From positions 23,240,865 through 23,304,864 of the forward strand of contig CM026421.1 in NCBI GenBank assembly GCA_014871385.1: a DNA stretch of 64,000 nt, written 5' to 3'. This document shows, piece after piece, positions 58,710 to 64,000 of the stretch (its first letter is position 1; every line of letters begins with the position of its first letter). Position numbers and translations under genes: made by a program. Source of the DNA: Ceratodon purpureus (lineage: Eukaryota; Streptophyta; Bryopsida; Pseudoditrichales; Ditrichaceae). The notes under the pieces were generated by a model. That model saw only the letters and a program-made list of their open reading frames with translations. It searched no databases and had not been told where the DNA came from.

Positions 58710-59370
58710 AGCCCTATGAACCACTTCCATGGCAAAAGAGTTGGGACCGCAATCTGAATATTGGACTATGAAGATCTGAAAATTATTATCTGATATAATT
58801 TAGTGTCTCAAAGAAAATGTCTAACAACTTGATTTCTGAAAGAAAGAATTTTTACATTCTCTCAATAGAATCCAAATTCACATCCAAGTTCAGACTCTCA
58901 TGCAAGGAGCCCACAAGGAGACCCAGGACACTAAACACACTATGGGGGAGAGATGATTGTCATCGGAAAGGAGGGCAGTTAATTATGCCTAGCTGTCTTG
59001 GGCGTGCGCGGATGGGACGTGTCCCGGCCGATGGGCGTGATCACTCAGGCGTGTGCCAAAGTCAGACCACCACTAAAAAATAAGAACTAGACTTCCTTGT
59101 GGAAGTCCTGCGCGAGCATGGTGGCTCAGGCCTAATTTGATTTTCCAAACTGATGGAAAACCAGACTGCCAGGTAGAATTCCATTGCGCATACTCTGGTG
59201 CATCCGTGTGGGCCCGCGCTATAGAGAACACTAAGTCCAAAAAATAAATAAATAAATTCATAACTAAATGCTAGAAGTTTTGAACTATACGAATATTATT
59301 TCTTCAAAGTAAGCAAATTCATAATCTCATTAAAAAAATTAGGATACGTAAATTGAGATACCGCGTAATT
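58710..59370. other. Spacer, no gene recognised
   Basis: Mixed composition with a GC-rich patch at 59000-59230. Nothing assignable. Confidence 0.4.
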
Positions 59371-59379
59371 ATTCCATCA

Positions 59380-59850
59380 TCATTCCATTTGTCCACCATC
59401 ATTAGTTTGAGCACAAGAACTATCTGCTGCGTTACTTTCAGCCCCATGACTACCAATGAGTTTACGTTTGGCAGCCCGCGTTCTTCTAACAGGGCCATCT
59501 GCTCCTAGTACTCCTTCCAAGAACTTAGATTCTTGCATTTGGCAAAGCACACGTAGGGTCCGCGCGCTATATTCTTTGAGCAAGAAATCAAGCGTCGAGT
59601 TCTTGAATTTATCTTTCCTCTCTGATTCTTCTCTGTTAAATGCATTGCGAATGTTGATGTCCTATGGAGTCAATTGCACGTACTCCTTATGTTGATCCAC
59701 GACCAATTTCCCTTCAACGTTCTACAATAAATTGTAAGGATGAGTCCCAAATTGAAACTTATTAGCACTTTCATCCTAATAGCCATCCATCATTTGGTAA
59801 ACGAAACTCCTCTTTCCTTTGTCCTTGGGTCCGCTATGACCGCAATACCT
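59380..59850 (-). pseudogene. Unrecognised decayed ORF with three in-frame TAGs
   Basis: Reading in one frame gives GPKDKGKRSFVYQMMDGY, then DESANKFQFGTHPYNLL, NVEGKLVVDQHKEYVQLTP and DINIRNAFNREESERKDK. It ends with RRTRAAKRKL and an acidic tail. The breaks are TAG at 59776-59778, 59722-59724 and 59662-59664. All surviving Gln codons I read in this stretch are CAA, which fits loss of CAG to TAG. Family unknown; it lies upstream of the hAT relic on the same strand. Confidence 0.45.
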
Positions 59851-61832
59851 TGAATTTAACGCTTTGCTTCTGGTAAAGGAGATTTTTGGAAAACAATTGT
59901 GTGTTCTACAAGATGTAATTTATTTATCTACAAAACTACCTTCAAAATTTGTATTGTCAGCATTGTAGTGCACCATAAAATCACCTTGATAATTATTCCC
60001 TCTCGATCAACAATGTAATCTTCACTTTCATTGGCACTTCATTATAAAATGACATAGATTTCTAACTCTTCAAAGATTAGGAGATAAAGAATGAGTAGCA
60101 CTTAACAACAAGTGTGGACCATTCAAGAAAGAAGACCTAGTAAATTTCAAATATGAATAAAGGCAATCTAATGCATAATCCTAAGAAACATTTCCAACAT
60201 TTATAAACGTGCTTCTTCAGAGTTTTGAGGTAAATTTTCACATGGTCAGAAATTGACATACTCACTTATGCCTTTATTGTATTCAAAACCAAAGACGAAA
60301 AAATCATATTTCTTTGTTGACAATACATCTCCTCACTACAAGATTAAAGAACAAATATACTACAGATTAATAAATATATGTTCTTATGAATTTAAGATTA
60401 AAAACTACATTTCACAACCTATATGTAAAGCAGACTAATTTTTAAAAAATCGTATAACCTTCTTTGCCAAATTCTTTACTAGGATCTTAAAACCAACTTC
60501 TAAAAACAATTTTTACAAATTTCTGAAGTTTGGAACAAAACCAATTGTACCACTCAAACGTTTAAGCTCAAAACCTAATTATTTTTTATTCTTCAAAAAC
60601 CTGAAATCTTATCTTCAAGTAATTTTTATAAATTGAAATTCACTAAATTATTCCGGCAAAATCCATTTTCGATTAATAAATTGATAATTTTGAAAATTTA
60701 AAACAAAATTGAAGGTTGAAACTCGATTTTCATCTTCAAAAGATATGTGAATAAAGCAATAAAATATTAGAAAAATTAAACTACTCGAAACATCTACATC
60801 CATATAAAAAATCATGATTCCAACCACAAAGATGACGGTGGGAGCTAGGCGTGCGTTGTTCCTTGAGTAGAGAACTAGATTGCGTTGGATGATTTTTGTT
60901 AGAAGGCAATATATACATAGTGCTAGAGTAAGCAAGCAAATAGGACTGTGGAGGACTGATTTTGAGTGGCATGCAATCCAGAAAAAAGATGGGTTTTGCA
61001 AGAGAGAGTACGGCAAAATTGGTTGAATTTGGAATGAAATGTTTGCCCCGTGGAAAGAATTGAGTGAAGAATCTAATATTTGGTGTTGGGGAAGAGGAGA
61101 AGATTGAATAATGTGTAAATTCAAAGGTACCAGTGATAGGTTCCCGAACCAATGGTAGCATGGTTTGGATGTTTAGGTGATATTGAAATGGTTTGAGTGA
61201 TAACAAAAGGCAGGCACGTCCCAGAGTAATCGGTTGTTGTTACAGAGAAAGTGACTTGAAGGCTAGGTAGGACAGGAAGCTGGAAATTGGGGACTTGGGA
61301 ACTTGGGGTAGAGTTGAGGTTGAGTTGAGGAGAGTTGATGAGTTGAGCCATATGGTTTGCAGGTGGGCAGGGAGGGAGGTATAAGAGGAGCAGGTGGCGG
61401 CTCCCCTGGTACGACTATACTTGAACAGGATCTGTTCTATAGTGCGTACATCTGATCTGTGTTCTCCAACACAGACAAGACTATCGACCCGGACGATGAT
61501 TCAGGGCTCTCCGCTCAGAGCGCGATTACCGCGGCTCCACTGCAAGCCTTCGGGATTGCAGTAGGGCCTGCTAGATGAACGTCCCGCCTGCCCATTCCGC
61601 AGGCGGTGATGGGCGGAGAGCGTTCTGACGGGTGCCAGCCTCCACAACTCACACACCCTCCTTTTGCCGAAAGCGAAAGCGCTTCTTCCTTCCTTCGTAG
61701 CTAGGGCCAAGGGCCACCGACTGCTACTGCCAGGGAGGAGGGGTTAGGGGCAGAGAGCGCGGGGCTTGGGACATCGAGCCCAAGCCTGGCCCTGTGCGGC
61801 GAGGTGGGGCGAGGGACGATGTCGGAAAACGG

Positions 61833-61914
61833 GTCGCTTTGGCCGAGTGGTTAAGGCGTGTGCCTGCTAAGTACATGGGGTTTCCCCGCAAGAGTTCGAA
61901 TCTCTTAGGCGACG
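61833..61914 (+). tRNA. tRNA-Ser(GCU), right-arm copy
   Basis: Identical 82-nt mirror of 33871-33952. A B-box (GGTTCGA-like in AGAGTTCGAATCTCT) and an A-box (TGGCCGAGTGG) are both present. Confidence 0.93.
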
Positions 61915-61925
61915 ACACAGACAGC

Positions 61926-61952
61926 TCTCGTGGGGGTTCGACTCCCACGAGA
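61926..61952 (+). repeat. tRNA T-arm-like hairpin, right-arm copy
   Basis: Mirror of 33833-33859: a 9-bp stem around GGTTCGACT, 11 bp after tRNA-Ser. Confidence 0.6.
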
Positions 61953-62892
61953 CATGATGATGATGATGATTACACATCAATCCAGCGACACCTCCAGCAT
62001 CCCCCACTCTTTTGCTTGCGTTTTTTTTGGACCTGTAACCTCACCTCAGCAGCACTGCCACCTCCAAGGTCATGCACACATCATGCACCGCGCTCCCTCC
62101 TTGGTCTCGGACGTTCGGAGCCGAAATTAGCCGACTCAGTCATATTGATATTTTGCTGCACCCCGTCTGTCTGTACAAGCCGATGCCCACGCCGGAGCCG
62201 CCTCGCCAGCCGCGCGGGTGCTCCCGGTTAAGTTGTCCTTCTGGTCAGGTGCGGCGCATGTCCTTCAATTGCGCTTGTGAGGCACTACGTCTTGCTACGT
62301 CTTCTGGAGCCTGGCGTGTGGCCGGGGTGGGCTTGTGGAAGGCGTCTGTGTCTGCGGCGTGGGTGTGTGGATGTGTGGATGCTCATGTTGATGCAGACCT
62401 GCTGGGCACGCTTTCTGTAGTTCATCGCGTGCAATACGGTAGATGTTTTGAGGTTCAATCCGTCTTACCAATACTGCCGTGGCGTAGGTCTGCCGACGCG
62501 ACATTAAGAATTTTGATGAAGTTGTTTTCCTTCAGTACAATTTAGCTTGAAAATTGTGGCACCTGCATCGGCCACACCTCATGTTATGTCTATCAAACTC
62601 GATTACATCCCAGACACATATCCTGAACTTGTTTTTCGAAACGGTTTCGAAGTTGGTAAGTTGGTAAGTTTTGCACTGGACATCCTCCTTCTAGGTATTG
62701 TTGCACATTGCTCATTGCGTTGCAAAGACATCCCCCTGAACCAAAATCCCTTGAGTGAAGCAAAGTTTATCTGGCTCGTAATTCTGAATGAAGGTGAAAT
62801 GGAAGGTCAAGGTCCATGTTCAAAGTAGGATATTATGTGTACACTCACAATGCTTGGAATCATCTCTTAATACCATTTCCTCATTCCTTCGT

Positions 62893-63364
62893 TTTTTATC
62901 ATTATATAATCGTCTCTCGTGCACTGGAATATATTGAAAGCATTGGTCTTAACCTTCACCATAACCATGTGTAAGTTGCTGAGTCTGGAGCATCCACCCG
63001 GAATCTGTTTACAACACACAAGATCAAACAGGAGTGCAGCCTATTGATACTCCAATTCATATCCTAACACACCAAAACAGATCAACTGAAAGACCACCTA
63101 TCAACAATCCATAACTAGAATCAATGTAAATAAACATGCCTACATGTGGACTGATAATCTCGTTCGGAAACTAATATTCGCATAATCTCATAATCTCACA
63201 ATGATACTAACAATCTCATTATCTCATTATCTCACAATGAACTGATAATTTCATTCGGAATTTCGGTGGATTGATAGCATTACATTGCCTGTCAAGACAC
63301 AAATAATAATACTAAAAACTTCCTGCAATGATCAGTACTGTTGTCCAACCCTCCGAAGCAAAGT
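62893..63364. other. Spacer between inverted repeat and kinase gene
   Basis: No gene. An aatctcat-type repeat lies at about 63175-63245. It is likely to include the 3' UTR of the minus-strand kinase gene. Confidence 0.4.
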
Positions 63365-63732
63365 TCATCTGGCTCGTAATCTAGTGATTTCAATTGACCC
63401 ACTTGTATACAGCGGCGTGGTGCTCGACTCAGCTCCAGACCGGAGCCAAGTATCATCACCGCTCTCCGGAACTGTAATCTGGGAGATCGACTGCTGCGAT
63501 GAAGCTCTCTCCGAGAAAGGATAGTTTCCGATTACCAACGGCGTGTCCGTGTCGTAATTTTGTAGCATGGTTACCACCTGGGCCATGGTGGGCCGCCTCT
63601 CGGCGACGATCTGCAAGCACGAGAGTGCGACTTGAATGAACCGGTGTGCTTGCCGGAGCTCTTCATCGGATCTTAATACCAGTCGTGCGTCGACGAGGTC
63701 TGTAATCCTGCCTTCCTCGTGCATGTTCCAAG
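63365..63732 (-). CDS. Receptor-like kinase, last exon only
   Basis: The exon follows an acceptor at tgcatgcag and reads AWNMHEEGRITDLVDARL, then VALSCLQIVAERRPTMAQVVTML. This is kinase subdomain XI, with the conserved Arg of RPTM. A Ser/Thr-rich tail ends at TGA 63365-63367. The wording fits the cysteine-rich/DUF26 or related RLK subfamily. The rest of the gene lies beyond the right edge. Confidence 0.8.
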
Positions 63733-63750
63733 CCTGCATGCAAATTATGA

Positions 63751-63990
63751 GCTCAGAATCATCTGAGTTAGCAATTCTTGTTCATAGTCCTGAGTAAGCA
63801 ATTCTTGTTCATAATCCTGTGTTAGCAATTCTTGTTCATAATCCTGAGTTAGCTTGAATTCTTAGTCATAATCCTGAGTTAGCAATTCTTAGTCATAATC
63901 CTGAGTTAGCAATTCTTAGTCATAATCCTGAGTTAGCAATTCTTAGTCATAATCCTGAGTTAGCAATTCTTGTTCATAATTTTGAGTTAG
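63751..63990. repeat. 27-bp intronic minisatellite, about 9 copies
   Basis: Units of about 27 bp built on cctgagttagcaattctt, with alternating 'gttcat' and 'agtcat' variants, inside the last intron of the kinase gene. Confidence 0.9.
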
Positions 63991-64000
63991 CCTGCAAATA

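Larger units (their letters stand above)
60022..62892 (-). repeat. Right arm of large inverted repeat
   Basis: 2871 bp, the reverse complement of 32893-36704 minus the TTAA element. The empty TTAA site is at 60673-60676. The arms lie 23.3 kb apart. The right arm ends about 470 bp from the kinase gene end and contains a 26-bp match to that gene's 3' end near 62757-62782. Confidence 0.95.

Overview
The window looks like nuclear DNA of a land plant. Two intron-rich host genes are recognisable: a chloroplast-type PPR protein close to PPR5/EMB2453 and a METTL13-type methyltransferase. There is also the 3' end of a receptor-like kinase gene, nuclear-type tRNA genes (Val-AAC, Glu-UUC, Phe-GAA, Ser-GCU), and plant-type transposons (MULE, PIF/Harbinger, hAT, LINE). 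I cannot fix the species. The mixture would fit a bryophyte, lycophyte or fern at least as well as a seed plant.

Layout. 1-9150: most of a Mutator-like element (MULE) with a multi-exon Ulp1-type cysteine protease gene (+) facing a SWIM-finger transposase gene (-). The whole element is saturated with the hexamer CGAGAC/GTCTCG, about 85-90 copies by eye count. 9150-21400: AT-rich, transposon-dominated DNA with four copies of a TIR element family, a LINE relic, a dead Harbinger transposase and three tRNA-related loci. The TIR family starts CCCCTAAA and is mostly flanked by TTAA. 23692-32531: the two host genes, divergently arranged. 32893-36704 and 60022-62892: a large, nearly identical inverted repeat (2871 bp per arm) carrying tRNA-Ser(GCU). 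The left arm has gained, or the right arm has lost, a 937-bp TTAA element. 41.8-54.9 kb: a second MULE-like unit with two accessory genes, a transposase gene interrupted by two in-frame TAG codons, a 3.3-kb satellite built from 64/65-bp monomers, and a 53-bp minisatellite. Both arrays are built on the motif TGCTCGG. 55.3-56.3 kb: a secreted S1/self-incompatibility-type protein gene and a damaged neighbour. 56.8-59.9 kb: decayed transposon protein fragments. 63.4-64 kb: kinase gene end with an intronic minisatellite.

How it fits together. The two MULE units share a design: transposase plus accessory proteins plus a short motif repeated far above chance, with a different motif in each unit. This resembles the Arabidopsis VANDAL elements, where a TE-encoded VANC protein binds short motifs that have multiplied in its own element. 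It is the best candidate here for an undescribed system: element-specific motif/protein pairs in a non-VANDAL MULE lineage. This is inference from the sequence; no binding data exist in the window. Exon boundaries were read by eye from GT..AG sites and reading-frame continuity.
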